A DNA stretch of 64,000 nucleotides from VRUE01 sp963704545 (GTDB lineage Bacteria > Actinomycetota > Thermoleophilia > Solirubrobacterales > 70-9): assembly GCA_963704545.1 (NCBI GenBank), contig OY969915.1, positions 2,382,818 through 2,446,817 on the forward strand, read 5' to 3'. The notes under the pieces were generated by a model. That model was not told the DNA's origin. It did not search any database and worked only from the letters and a program-made list of their open reading frames with translations. Both the position numbers and the translations under genes were made by a program. Positions 18,484 to 27,363 of this stretch are shown here, piece after piece (positions within the stretch are counted from its first letter, which is position 1; every line of letters starts with the position of its first letter).

Positions 18484-18571
18484 CGCGGGTGGCGCTGTAG
18501 GGGGAACCGCCCCCGAGGACGCTTTAGCGACCGCAGGGGGTGGTGGGTCCCCTGCAGCGACAGGACCCGCG
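18484..18571 (-). repeat. Hairpin repeat B2 (family B, inverted relative to B1)
   Basis: An 88-bp core identical in length to B1 and nearly identical in sequence, in the opposite orientation. It falls between the NUDIX stop and the convergent gene at 18577, so it may serve as a two-way terminator. Confidence 0.88.
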
Positions 18572-18576
18572 CGCCG

Positions 18577-19248
18577 TCAGCCCCCGGGGAAAGGCTCCAA
18601 TCCGGCGTGCCAAGGCCCGGGCGGATACGTGTGGATGCCGCTCTCATCCATCTCCCCCTGCAGCCGCCTGAACAGCTGCCCGGCGTTCTTCAGCACCGCC
18701 TTCAGCTCCTCCTCGCCGCGCTCGCGCAGGTGCCAGAGGAACCAGAGCTGGCGGTCGTTGATGCCGAAGTCGACCTCGCCGGTCATCGTCGTCGTCCACT
18801 CGAGGAAGCCGGGGCTGAAGAGCTCGCGCAGGGCGACCGGGTCGTACTCGCTCGGCACGGTGGCGAGGAATCGCCTGTTGAAGTCGATCGACTCGAACTC
18901 GACCTTGCGGGCGAAGCGCTGGGTGACGTGCTCGTGGCCCTCGATCGACTCGACGTTGAAGGCGGGGACGACCTGGGCGAGGTCGGGCATGTGGGCCTTG
19001 CAGAGCAACGCGGTCGGCAGGACCGCCTTGTCGAAGAGTCTTCCTATCTCCCGCTCGTCGGCGTCGCAGCAGGAGCCCCAGAAGCCCTCGGCGAGCTGGC
19101 CGGTGAGCCGGTTGGTTCCGCCCACGCAGAGCGCCACGGGCCCGTCCTTGGGATTGATCCCCCCCACCGGCTCGTACGTCAGCTCGTGCCGCTCGCCGTA
19201 CCTGCGGACGGTCTCGGCCCACTCCTGTGCTTCCTGCCTGGCCCCCAT
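18577..19248 (-). CDS. Uncharacterised protein beside LemA
   Basis: A 223-residue soluble protein that I do not assign to a named family with confidence. It has no signal peptide or transmembrane helix. A region reading VEFESIDFNRRFLATV, then ALRELFSPGFLEW, is similar in style to the C-terminal part of DUF3137-type proteins, which also occur next to LemA genes. Two adjacent cysteines in GSCCDADE could be functional. It is divergent from lemA, with 49 bp between the start codons. A role together with LemA is only suggested by position. Confidence 0.7.
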   Translation of the reverse strand: MGARQEAQEWAETVRRYGERHELTYEPVGGINPKDGPVALCVGGTNRLTGQLAEGFWGSCCDADEREIGRLFDKAVLPTALLCKAHMPDLAQVVPAFNVESIEGHEHVTQRFARKVEFESIDFNRRFLATVPSEYDPVALRELFSPGFLEWTTTMTGEVDFGINDRQLWFLWHLRERGEEELKAVLKNAGQLFRRLQGEMDESGIHTYPPGPWHAGLEPFPGG

Positions 19249-19297
19249 CGTCCGCTGATCCTAGGCAGTTGGCCGGGCGGCCAAGTAGGATGCGTGC

Positions 19298-19864
19298 ATG
19301 ACTTGGGTCCTCGTCGCCGTGGTCGCGATTCTCGTGATCGGCGTCCTCTACTTCATCGCCAAGCGCAACTCGATCATCGCTGCGCGCAATCGGGTCGACG
19401 AGTCGTGGAGCGGAATCGACGTACAGCTGAAGCGACGCCACGACCTCGTGCCCAACCTGGTCGAGACGGTCAAGGGCTACGCCGAGCACGAGAGCCAGAC
19501 CTTCGAGAAGACGACCCAGGCACGCGCCGCGGCGATGGCCGCCCAGGGCGTCGAGGAAACCGCCAAGGCCGAGCAGCAGCTGACCCAGGCGCTGGCCGAC
19601 GTGAAGGCGGTCGCCGAGAACTACCCGACCCTGCGTGCCACCGAGAACTTCCAGCAGCTCAGCCGCAACCTCTCCGAGCTGGAGGACGAGATCCAGGCCT
19701 CGCGGCGGATCTACAACTCCAACGTGCAGTCCTACAACACGGACATCGAACAGTTCCCGGGCTCGATCGTCGCCAACCAGGGCGGCTTCACCGCCCGCGA
19801 GTTCTTCGAGATCGAGGACCCGGCCGAGCGCGAGCCCGTCTCGGTCAGCTTCAGCAAAGACTGA
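19298..19864 (+). CDS. LemA family protein
   Basis: A 188-residue protein with one N-terminal transmembrane helix (residues 2-22) and a helical periplasmic or cytoplasmic bundle. The LemA hallmark is RNRVDESWSGIDVQLKRRHDLVPNL (about residues 28-52), followed by ETVKGYAEHE. Its function is unknown in bacteria; it is linked with membrane or envelope processes. Start ATG 19298. Rubredoxin and an oxidoreductase follow on the same strand with short gaps, so the three may be co-transcribed. Confidence 0.92.
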   Translation: MTWVLVAVVAILVIGVLYFIAKRNSIIAARNRVDESWSGIDVQLKRRHDLVPNLVETVKGYAEHESQTFEKTTQARAAAMAAQGVEETAKAEQQLTQALADVKAVAENYPTLRATENFQQLSRNLSELEDEIQASRRIYNSNVQSYNTDIEQFPGSIVANQGGFTAREFFEIEDPAEREPVSVSFSKD

Positions 19865-19883
19865 GCCCGACTAAGATTTCAAC

Positions 19884-20075
19884 ATGACCACGGCGACCGA
19901 AGCAAAGCTCTGGATCTGCGAGAGCTGCGGCTTCATCTACGACCCCGCGATCGGCGACCCCGACGGCGGCATCCCGCCCGGCACGGCCTTTGAGGACATT
20001 CCCAGGGACTGGTTCTGCCCGGTCTGCGGAGCGCGGACCTCCGACTTCCGCCTGCTGGAGCCCGGCGAGGCCTAG
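19884..20075 (+). CDS. Rubredoxin
   Basis: A 63-residue one-iron electron carrier. The two knuckles CESCG (about residues 13-17) and CPVCG (45-49) and the aromatic core residues Y, W and F in FIYDPAIGDPDGGIPPGT are typical. An oxidoreductase gene starts 17 bases downstream, which suggests the rubredoxin passes electrons to or from it or to an alkane-type oxygenase elsewhere. Confidence 0.95.
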   Translation: MTTATEAKLWICESCGFIYDPAIGDPDGGIPPGTAFEDIPRDWFCPVCGARTSDFRLLEPGEA

Positions 20076-20092
20076 GCCCGCAAGGGGGGCCC

Positions 20093-21814
20093 GTGACGCA
20101 CGATTACGACTGGATAGTCGTCGGGTCCGGCTTCGGGGGTTCCGTTTCAGCGCTCCGGCTCGCCGAGAAGGGTTACTCGGTGGCGGTGCTGGAGTGCGGC
20201 AGCCGCTTCCGCGACGAGGACTTCGCCGAGTCGACGGTGCGCCACCCGCGCCGCTACTTCTGGATGCCGCGGCTGGGGATGCGGGGTGTGCTGCGGATGA
20301 CCTTCTTCAAGGACGTGTTCATCGTCTCCGGCAGTGGCGTCGGGGGCGGCAGCCTCGGCTACGCGAACACCCTCTACCGGGCGCGGCCCGCTTTCTTCAG
20401 GGACTCGCAGTGGGGTGAGCTCGGCGACTGGGAACGCGAGCTGGCACCGCACTACGACACTGCCGAGCGGATGCTCGGGGTCGTCGAGTACGAGGGGATC
20501 GGCCCCGCCGACAAGCTGCTGCAGGAATACGGAGAGGAGATCGGCGTCGGCGAGACGTTCACCAACACCCGCGTCGGCGTCTTCTTCGACAAGCCGGGCG
20601 TCGAGGTCGACGACCCGTTCTTCGAAGGCGAGGGGCCCAGCCGCACCGGCTGCATGCGCTGCGGCAGCTGCATGGTCGGCTGCCGCCACGGAGCGAAGAA
20701 CACGCTGATGAAGAACTACCTCTGGTTCGCGGAGAAGCTCGGCGTGAAGATCCAGCCCGAACGTCAGGTGACGGAGATCCGGCCGCTCGGCGCCGCCGAC
20801 GGATCCGACGGCTACGAGGTCCTCAGCGAACGCTCCGGCTCCTGGCTGCGCAAGGAACGGCGCACCCAGACGGCAGGCGGCGTGATCGTCGCCGCCGGCG
20901 CGCTCGGCACCAACAACCTGCTCGCCAACTGCCGCCACAGCGGTGCGCTGCCCCACATCTCGGCCAAGCTCGGCGAGCTGGTCCGCACCAACTCCGAGTC
21001 GATCCAGGCGGTCACCGCCCCCGACGACGAGCGGGACTTCAGCCGCTCGGTCGCGATCACCTCCAGCATCTATCCCGACCCGGACACCCATATCGAGGTC
21101 GTCACCTACGGCGAGGGCGGAGACGCGATGGCCGGCACCTTCACCGCGATGACCGGGCCGGGGACGAAACTGACGCGGCCGGTGAAGTGGGCGGCGGCGA
21201 TCGTGCGCCACCCGCTGCGCACCCTGCGCATGCTCATCCCCCACCGCTGGTCGCGGCGCACGGTGATCCTGCTGGTGATGCAGACCGTCGACGCGGCGAT
21301 GCACTTCCGGCCCAGGCGCCGGCTCTTCGGCGGCGGCGTTCGCCTGACCACAGAACAGGATCCCGGCCGGCCCAACCCCACCTACATCCCGGCCGCGGAG
21401 CAGGTGGCGCGCTGGTTCGAGAAACGCACCGGCGGCGTCGCCCAGAGCGCAATCACCGAGTCGATCCGCAACATCCCCTCGACCGCCCACATCCTCGGCG
21501 GCGCCGTCGTCGGCGCCGACGCCGGGAGCGGCGTGGTCGACACGGGGAACCGCGTCTTCGGCTACGAGAACCTGATGGTCTGCGACGGCGCCGCGATCCC
21601 GGCCAACCCGGGCGTCAACCCGAGCCTGACGATCACCGCCAAGGCCGAGCACGCGATGAGCCTGATCCCGGCGAAGGACGGGGCGAAACCAGGTCACCTG
21701 CCGCAGGCGGCCAGGCCGGCGGGGGGCGTCGGGGTCGGGTCCCCGGGCCGGCCTTCGGCCGGGAGTTCCCGGGGACCCGACCCCGACGCCCTCACTATCT
21801 CGCCGCCGGAGTAG
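20093..21814 (+). CDS. GMC-type FAD oxidoreductase (cholesterol oxidase-like)
   Basis: A 573-residue flavoprotein. The N-terminal Rossmann motif is VVGSGFGGSVSALRLAEKG. The GSGVGGGSLGYANTLY segment is the GMC ADP-binding/substrate region, and C-terminal GNLM-type residues appear as VCDGAAIPANPGVNPSLTITAKAE. A cysteine-rich insert, CMRCGSCMVGC (about residues 184-194), is unusual for plain GMC oxidases and resembles those in bacterial sterol/steroid oxidoreductases. No signal peptide. Start GTG 20093. Residues 544-567 are coded by repeat C2, so the tail is a repeat-derived extension. The substrate is unknown. Confidence 0.85.
   Translation: MTHDYDWIVVGSGFGGSVSALRLAEKGYSVAVLECGSRFRDEDFAESTVRHPRRYFWMPRLGMRGVLRMTFFKDVFIVSGSGVGGGSLGYANTLYRARPAFFRDSQWGELGDWERELAPHYDTAERMLGVVEYEGIGPADKLLQEYGEEIGVGETFTNTRVGVFFDKPGVEVDDPFFEGEGPSRTGCMRCGSCMVGCRHGAKNTLMKNYLWFAEKLGVKIQPERQVTEIRPLGAADGSDGYEVLSERSGSWLRKERRTQTAGGVIVAAGALGTNNLLANCRHSGALPHISAKLGELVRTNSESIQAVTAPDDERDFSRSVAITSSIYPDPDTHIEVVTYGEGGDAMAGTFTAMTGPGTKLTRPVKWAAAIVRHPLRTLRMLIPHRWSRRTVILLVMQTVDAAMHFRPRRRLFGGGVRLTTEQDPGRPNPTYIPAAEQVARWFEKRTGGVAQSAITESIRNIPSTAHILGGAVVGADAGSGVVDTGNRVFGYENLMVCDGAAIPANPGVNPSLTITAKAEHAMSLIPAKDGAKPGHLPQAARPAGGVGVGSPGRPSAGSSRGPDPDALTISPPE
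21724..21791 (+). repeat. Hairpin repeat C2 (family C) inside the oxidoreductase 3' end
   Basis: Perfect 24-bp arms (21724-21747 and 21768-21791) around a 20-nt loop with the CGGGAGTT ending shared with C1. It lies inside the open reading frame, about 20 bases before the stop, and between convergent genes. Confidence 0.85.
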
Positions 21815-21830
21815 GTCTTGTTCAGCCGGT

Positions 21831-22436
21831 TCAGCCGGCCTCGGCGAGGCGCTGAGCTACGTAGTCCCAGTTGACGACGTTCCAGAAGGCGTCGATGTAG
21901 TCAGGGCGCTTGTTCTGGTACTTGAGGTAGTAGGCGTGCTCCCAGACGTCGCAGCCGAGCAGCGGCACGCTGCCGTCGGAGATCGGCGAGTCCTGGTTGG
22001 GGGTGGAAACGACGGCGAGGCCGGAGTTGTCCTTGACCAGCCAGGCCCAGCCGGAGCCGAAGCGGGCGATGCCGGCGTTCTTGAACTCGTCCTTGAAGGC
22101 GTCGAAGGAGCCGAAGGTCTCGTCGATGCCAGCTGCCAGGTCGCCGCCGGGAGCGCCGCCCCCCTCGGGGCTCAGCATCTCCCAGAAGAGGGTGTGGTTG
22201 TAGTGGCCGCCGGCGTTGTTGCGAACCGGGCCCTGCTTGTCGCCGGGGAGACTGGAGAGGTTGCGCAGCACATCCTCGACCTCGCGGTCGGCCCACTCGG
22301 TCCCCTCCAGGGCCGCGTTCGCTTTGTCGACGTAGGCCTGGTGGTGCTTGTCGTGGTGCACGCGCATCGTCGCCTCGTCGATGTGGGGCTCGAGCGCGTC
22401 ATACGCGTAGGGAAGGTCGGGAACCGAAAATGCCAT
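21831..22436 (-). CDS. Superoxide dismutase (Fe/Mn family)
   Basis: A 201-residue cytoplasmic enzyme that converts superoxide to peroxide and oxygen. Metal ligands are H27 (in HHDKHHQAY), the histidine in GGHYNHTLFW (about 78), and the aspartate and histidine in CDVWEHAYYL (about 163-167). The GSGWAWLV segment is typical. Fe versus Mn use cannot be decided from the sequence alone. It is convergent with the oxidoreductase and divergent from the sigma-factor gene, and so lies next to the stress module. Confidence 0.95.
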   Translation of the reverse strand: MAFSVPDLPYAYDALEPHIDEATMRVHHDKHHQAYVDKANAALEGTEWADREVEDVLRNLSSLPGDKQGPVRNNAGGHYNHTLFWEMLSPEGGGAPGGDLAAGIDETFGSFDAFKDEFKNAGIARFGSGWAWLVKDNSGLAVVSTPNQDSPISDGSVPLLGCDVWEHAYYLKYQNKRPDYIDAFWNVVNWDYVAQRLAEAG

Positions 22437-22519
22437 CTGGGCGTCTCCTCTTTTGGTCGGACTGGACGGTTGCTAAGCCTGGGCCGGAGCCTAGCGCGAC
22501 GGACGCCTAAGCTGGCTCC

Positions 22520-23290
22520 ATGGAGATCGACGAAGCGAAGCTCTGGCGAGAGTTCGCAGCCTCCCGCGACCCGGCGCTTCGCGAGGAGCTGGTCAAGCGG
22601 AACATGCCATTCGCGAGGCGGCTGGCCCTGCGCTACCGCGGAGCCAGCGAGTCCTTCGACGATCTGCTCCAGGTCGCCAACCTCGGCCTGCTGGGCGCCG
22701 TCGACCGCTTCGACCCCGAGCGCGGCATCCCCTTCACCGCCTTCGCCTCGCCGACGATCCTGGGTGAGCTGAAGCGCCATTTCCGCGATCGCGTCTGGAC
22801 CGTGCGGGTGCCCCGCGGCCTGCACGACCGCATGGCCGAAGTCGACAAGGCGATCACCGAGCTGACCAAGCAGCTCCAGCGCTCGCCCTCGGTGGGCGAG
22901 ATCGCCGAGCGCCTAGGGATGGAGCAGACCGACGTGCTCGAGGTGCTGGAGGCCAACCACAACCGTCGCACGCTCTCGCTCGACCGGCCGGCCGGCGGCG
23001 ACGAATCCGAAGAAGCCCCCCCGTCAGACTGGATCGGAAACGAGGACGAGGGCTTCGAGCTGGTCGAGGGCAGGATCGCTCTCTCCTCCGCGCTGCCCTA
23101 TCTCGAAGATCGCGAGCGTGTCGTCCTCCGGATGCGCTTCGTCGAGGACATGACCCAGTCGCAGATCGCCGAGCAGATCGGCCATTCCCAGATGCACGTC
23201 TCGCGCATCCTGCGCCGCGCGCTGGCCCGCATCCGCGAGAGGATCGAGGAGGAACGAGGACTCGGCGGAGAGGGTGAGGAGGGGCCTTAG
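22520..23290 (+). CDS. RNA polymerase sigma factor of the SigB/SigF/SigG group
   Basis: A 256-residue alternative sigma factor with regions 2, 3 and 4. Region 2 appears as LLQVANLGLLGAVDRFDPERG (about residues 50-70), region 3 as RSPSVGEIAERLGM, and region 4 as DRERVVLRMRFVEDMTQSQIAEQIGHSQMHVSRILRRALARIR with its helix-turn-helix. It should direct stress transcription. The convergent neighbour encodes an RsbW-like kinase whose stop overlaps by four bases, and a SpoIIE phosphatase follows, so a partner-switching circuit is likely. Confidence 0.92.
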   Translation: MEIDEAKLWREFAASRDPALREELVKRNMPFARRLALRYRGASESFDDLLQVANLGLLGAVDRFDPERGIPFTAFASPTILGELKRHFRDRVWTVRVPRGLHDRMAEVDKAITELTKQLQRSPSVGEIAERLGMEQTDVLEVLEANHNRRTLSLDRPAGGDESEEAPPSDWIGNEDEGFELVEGRIALSSALPYLEDRERVVLRMRFVEDMTQSQIAEQIGHSQMHVSRILRRALARIRERIEEERGLGGEGEEGP

Positions 23291-24129
23291 GCGCTCGGAA
23301 TGCCGGCGAAGCGGACGATCAGGTAATCGCCATCGTCGGACTCCTCAACAGTGAGCTCGTCGGCGAGCGCCTCCAGCGAGCCGCCGACTCCGGGGACCTC
23401 GAGCTCGCGGCGGATCTTCCCCGCGGCGCCCTTCTCCATCGGACCCAGACGGAGCTCGAGACCCGCCTCGCTCTCGCCCAGCCCGACGCGGACGCAGCCG
23501 TCGGCGAAGCGCCCGGGCGCGGCCACCGAGATCGCGTCGGTCACGAGGAGGGCATCGGCCAAACGATCCACCGAGATCTCCTGGCGCGCGGCAAGGGAAC
23601 CAACCAGCTTGGCGAGCACCGGCTCGATCAACTCCGCACGCCCGACCGAGATCTCGGTCCCGGTCACCTCGGGCACCAGCTTCTGCTTGCCGGGCCCGCC
23701 GTTGGCGCCGCCGCCTCGCAGCGGCACGCGCATCATCACCTCCGTGCCGCGATCGAGCCCGCCGGAGATGCTGAAGCTGCTGGAGAGGGCCGCAATCAGC
23801 GAGAGCCCGAGTCTGAGGCTGGCCCGGTCGGAGTGGGCCTCCGGGCTGATGCCCGAGCCGCTGTCGCGGACGGTCACGGTGAGGCCCTCCTCATCCGGCT
23901 CGGCTTCGACCAGGAGCGGGCCGTCGCCGTTCGGGTAGGCGTGGACGACGACGTTCGTGCAGGCCTCGGTGACCACGGTCTTCAGGTCGGCCTGCCCAGC
24001 CTCGTCCATGCCGATCTGCTCCGCCATGCCGGACAGCGCGTGGCGGATGACCGCCACGTTCTCCGCCTTGGCGGGAAGCTTCATCTGAAGCCCTTTGGGA
24101 CTCTCGTTGGTGGTGGTGCCGTTTGCCAT
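23287..24129 (-). CDS. RsbW-like anti-sigma factor / GHKL ATPase
   Basis: A 280-residue protein. Residues about 17-140 form a GHKL ATP-binding domain with the N-box EACTNVVVHAYP and the G1 box DSGSGI, as in anti-sigma kinases that bind SigB/F factors. The C-terminal 140 residues (from about VTGTEISVGRAELIEPVL) look like a second, degenerate copy of the fold without the ATP motifs. Start ATG 24129; an internal ATG at 24084 is possible. It is convergent with the sigma-factor gene and probably controls it. Confidence 0.85.
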   Translation of the reverse strand: MANGTTTNESPKGLQMKLPAKAENVAVIRHALSGMAEQIGMDEAGQADLKTVVTEACTNVVVHAYPNGDGPLLVEAEPDEEGLTVTVRDSGSGISPEAHSDRASLRLGLSLIAALSSSFSISGGLDRGTEVMMRVPLRGGGANGGPGKQKLVPEVTGTEISVGRAELIEPVLAKLVGSLAARQEISVDRLADALLVTDAISVAAPGRFADGCVRVGLGESEAGLELRLGPMEKGAAGKIRRELEVPGVGGSLEALADELTVEESDDGDYLIVRFAGIPSA

Positions 24130-24237
24130 TTACTGCTTCCCGCCAAGAGCTCGCCGTCTCCGCGGCCCCGAGCATAGCCGCCCGCCGTTGGCAATTTCGG
24201 TACCCGAGGCTGGCGGCGACAAAACCATTGACCCCCC

Positions 24238-24648
24238 TCAGACGGCGCCGCGAGCGAAGCGAGCGAGCGCCTGCTCGGAGTCGACGAACACCTCGCCGCG
24301 TACGAAACTGCCGTCCCGCAGCTCCCAGATCCAGGCCGCCGGCATGTCCCGGATGCCCAACTCGCGACTACGCACGTAGACGCGGCCGACGACCAGCAGG
24401 CGGTCGCCGCGACGCTCCACGCGACCGGGCGTGATCAACAGCTCTTCCCACACCTTTTCGACGTCCGCGAGGTAATCGCGCAGCCCCTGGCGGCTGCGGT
24501 AGGGGCTCTCGCGCCCGGCCTCCCCGCCGGTGACCGAGATGAACTCCATCTGCTCGGAGCAGAGCTCGACGATGCCGTCGGCATCGCGCTGGTTGAAGGC
24601 GTGGAAGAGGCGCCTGACCAGCGTCTCGTGCGAGTCAGCCATCGCCAT
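24238..24648 (-). CDS. SnoaL/NTF2-like domain protein
   Basis: A 136-residue cone-shaped NTF2-like fold protein, judged from the opening LVRRLFHAFNQRDADGIVELCSEQMEF and a following VTG...GLRDYLADVEKVWEELL pattern. Members are hydrolases, isomerases or non-enzymatic binding proteins; no catalytic residues can be assigned here. The ATG at 24648 overlaps the end of the upstream phosphatase reading frame (24635), so it is probably translated together with it and belongs to the stress module. Confidence 0.82.
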   Translation of the reverse strand: MAMADSHETLVRRLFHAFNQRDADGIVELCSEQMEFISVTGGEAGRESPYRSRQGLRDYLADVEKVWEELLITPGRVERRGDRLLVVGRVYVRSRELGIRDMPAAWIWELRDGSFVRGEVFVDSEQALARFARGAV

Positions 24649-25989
24649 TCACCCGGGAGATGGCGAGAATCGCCGCGTCGTCGTCGAGCGCTCCCTCGGT
24701 GAAGACGTGCAGCGCTCCCTCCAGCCGCTGGACCACATGAGCCGGGCTGCCCGAGCCGGCAAGATGCGCGCGCAGGCGCTCCTCGCCGAAACGGCCTTCC
24801 CCCCCTCCGCCTCGGTGATCCCGTCGGTGACGACGACGAGCTGCTGGCCCGCCTCGACCTGGCTGTGGCCGACCCGCCACCCGCCGTCCGCAAAGGCTCC
24901 CAGCACCGGACCGGCTGGGGCGACCTCGCTCACGTGCCCCCCGTCCACCAGCAGCGGCGGGAGATGCCCGGCCACCGCGATCCGGACCGGCTGGCTCGGG
25001 TCCTCGCTGAGAGCCAGCGCCGCGACGCTGCAGAGCGCCGTGCCGCGCCGTGCGAGCAGCGCCCGGTTGAGAGCGGCCAGAGCCGCGACGGGGTCGTCGG
25101 TGAGGATCGCCGCGGTGCGCAGCGTGTAGCGGGCCAGCGCGGTGATCGAGGCGGCCTCGGCGCCGCGACCTGTGACGTCGCCGACGGTGAGCATCCAGCC
25201 ACCGGAGATGCGAAAGGCGTCATAGAAATCCCCACCCACCTCGTTCTCGGCGCCCGCCGGCCGGTACATGGCGGCGAGCGACCAGCCAGGGATGTGAGGC
25301 AGGGGCGGCGGCAGCAAGCCGCGCTGGAGCGTTTCGGCGATCTCAGCCCGTTCCTTCTCCGCCCGCTCGAGGTCGGAGAAGAGCCCGCTGTTGTCGAGGG
25401 CCAGGGAGACACGGCCGGAGAGGATCCAGGCGAACTGCGCATCGCGGCGCTTGTAGCGCCGGCCAGACCAGGCGACACCAAGGGTCAGGGCTCCCGTCAC
25501 CCTCCCTCGGGCCTTGAGGGGAACGGTGATCGCCGAACGAACGCCCAGGCTGCGGAGGAACACGAGATCCGGCCCGTCGTCGTGGGCGATCTCGCGGAGG
25601 TCTGAATCGGTCATCCGCTCGAAGAAGCGCAGCTCGGGCGTCGGGTGACCTTCACCCAGCAGCATGGGCTCCGGGATCGACGGCTTGCGCTCCAGCAACC
25701 ACTGCTCGGCATGCGGGTCGGCACCAGGCCCCACCCGAACCGCAACCCGCCGCACCCTCTCGTCCTCGATCACGTCGATCATGCAGAAGTCGGCCAGCAC
25801 CGGGACGATGACGTCGCAGATAGCTTCAAACGTCTGCTCCAGCGAAGCGGCGGCCTCGGACACCTCCGCTACTTCGGCAAGCACCAGGAACCGGCGCTGG
25901 GCACGCCGTCCTTCGACGATCAGAACGGCGAGGTAGACGCAGGCGGCGGCGAGCGCCACAACCAGAATCGCTATGGCGATCAAGTCCAT
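24635..25989 (-). pseudogene. GAF-SpoIIE (PP2C) serine phosphatase, RsbU-like, frameshifted near the C-terminus
   Basis: Starts with one transmembrane helix (residues 3-25), then a GAF-like sensor (about 50-200), a coiled linker (LERAEKERAEIAETLQRGLLPPPLP) and a SpoIIE/PP2C phosphatase domain with GGDFYDAFR, VGDVTGRG and VVTDGITEAEGG. It should dephosphorylate an anti-anti-sigma factor. The frame then breaks at seven G (24800-24806). One extra G would continue as EGRFGEERLRAHL through GALDDDAAILAISR, the normal PP2C end with its metal aspartates, stopping at 24635 inside the next start codon. As given, the protein would lack the final metal-binding motif. Confidence 0.88.
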
Positions 25990-26069
25990 TCAACCGACTC
26001 TATGTTCGATTGCAGCGGCGGTCCAGCGCGCCGCTCAGGCGCACCGAAAAAGCCGAGGCCGCGAGGGCC

Positions 26070-27194
26070 CTACGGCGTGGCTCGCAATGCCCTGGGGGAG
26101 GCGCGCGGTACGACGCGTGCATCGCCCCCGGTCCAGGAGTTGAAGCGGTACCAGGACGGCTTCGCCTCGCGGTCGACGGTGAGCAGGCCGGCGGAGTCGC
26201 AGAACTGACACGAGCCGGCCGCGTCGGTCCAGGAGAACCACCAGACGCCGCCGATCCGCCAGCGGTTGCGGTTTTCGCTCAGCATCGCGAAGGCCCGGTC
26301 CAGTTCGCGAGCCTGACCGCGAGGGCCGCGCTCCCAGCGCGACTCGAACCCGTCGGAGCCCCAGCCGAGCTCGGTCATGTAGAGCGGCGTCTCGGCGTCG
26401 CCGTAGAACCCCATCACCCTGCGCAGGGCTTCGATCTGGCCGAACATGGTGCCCGCGTCGGCGACGTAGGGATGAAGCGCCACGCCGTCGAAGTAACGCT
26501 CAATCCCGGGGGTTTCGTAGACGCCGGCGAGGAAGGCGTCGGACGCTATGTTCGGCGGGATCTGCAGGGGGCGCCCGAAGAGCCCGCCCATGATCACCGT
26601 CGAGCCGGGGTCGATCCGGTGCAGCAACTGGCCCGAGATGCGGATCAACCTCGCGAATCTCTCAGGGTCAGGCTGGCGCGAGAAGGTGACGATGTTCTCC
26701 TCGTTCCATATCTCCCACTGGCGGACCGGCAGCCGGGGCAGCTCGCGGTTCTCGCGCCAGAAGCTGCCTTGCGGGCCGTAGCGCAGAACCGCGGCGCGCA
26801 GGAAGCGGAGCCATTCCCGCCGCTGCCGGGCACTGGCCACCGGCTCCCCGCCCAGCCGCGGCGAGACCCAGTCGGGGGTGCCCCAGAGGAAGAAGTAGAT
26901 GGTGATCCCGTGCTCGGCCGCGTGCCCGACCTGTTCGTCCAGCCACCACCATTCGGGGTCGCGGCGATCGGCGGCATCGGGCACGATCTCGGCCCAGTTG
27001 AGGGGCATGCGCACGCTCGTGATCCCCGCTTCCCGCATCAGCTCGTAGTCGGTCCCGTCGGCGTGCCCCTGCGGCGACATCCCGATGAAGCCGGGCGGCG
27101 GCGCAAGCGCCAGCGACCCCGCCATGGCGGGAGTGAGCGCCAGCAGCGCCGCGGTCAGCGGGAGGATCAGGAACCTGCGCACGAGACCCGACAT
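26070..27194 (-). CDS. Secreted glycoside hydrolase, clan GH-A type
   Basis: A 374-residue protein with an N-terminal signal segment (VRRFLILPLTAALLALTPAMA, residues 5-25). The (beta/alpha)8 catalytic pattern is visible: acid/base E165 in WEIWNEEN and nucleophile E275 in LYMTELGWG, with GVALHPYV between them. This fits GH5, GH39 or GH53-like enzymes; the substrate is unknown. I start at ATG 27194, because the longer frame to 27251 adds 19 residues before the signal sequence. The C-terminus has SCQFCDSAG, possibly a disulfide. It is divergent from the RelA/SpoT-domain gene. Confidence 0.78.
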   Translation of the reverse strand: MSGLVRRFLILPLTAALLALTPAMAGSLALAPPPGFIGMSPQGHADGTDYELMREAGITSVRMPLNWAEIVPDAADRRDPEWWWLDEQVGHAAEHGITIYFFLWGTPDWVSPRLGGEPVASARQRREWLRFLRAAVLRYGPQGSFWRENRELPRLPVRQWEIWNEENIVTFSRQPDPERFARLIRISGQLLHRIDPGSTVIMGGLFGRPLQIPPNIASDAFLAGVYETPGIERYFDGVALHPYVADAGTMFGQIEALRRVMGFYGDAETPLYMTELGWGSDGFESRWERGPRGQARELDRAFAMLSENRNRWRIGGVWWFSWTDAAGSCQFCDSAGLLTVDREAKPSWYRFNSWTGGDARVVPRASPRALRATP

Positions 27195-27363
27195 TGTGCC
27201 TTGTCGGGCCGCTGGTTCGGGCGACACCCATGACCGGCCGGCGACATTCATCGCTTGACCGGACGGTTTTGAACCCGAATCGAAGCGGGTTCCAGATTTG
27301 TAGGTTTTGGTGCAGGAGCAGCAGGCTTTGGGGACTCTCTGGTACTTGCCTAAGATCTGCTGA

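Noticed and set aside
18577..19248. Assignment to a defined enzyme family
   Set aside because: No catalytic motif found; only weak resemblance to DUF3137-type proteins.
27252..27363. Possible tRNA fragment with GAACCCGAATCGAAGCGGGTTC
   Set aside because: It forms a simple stem only; no cloverleaf could be drawn.
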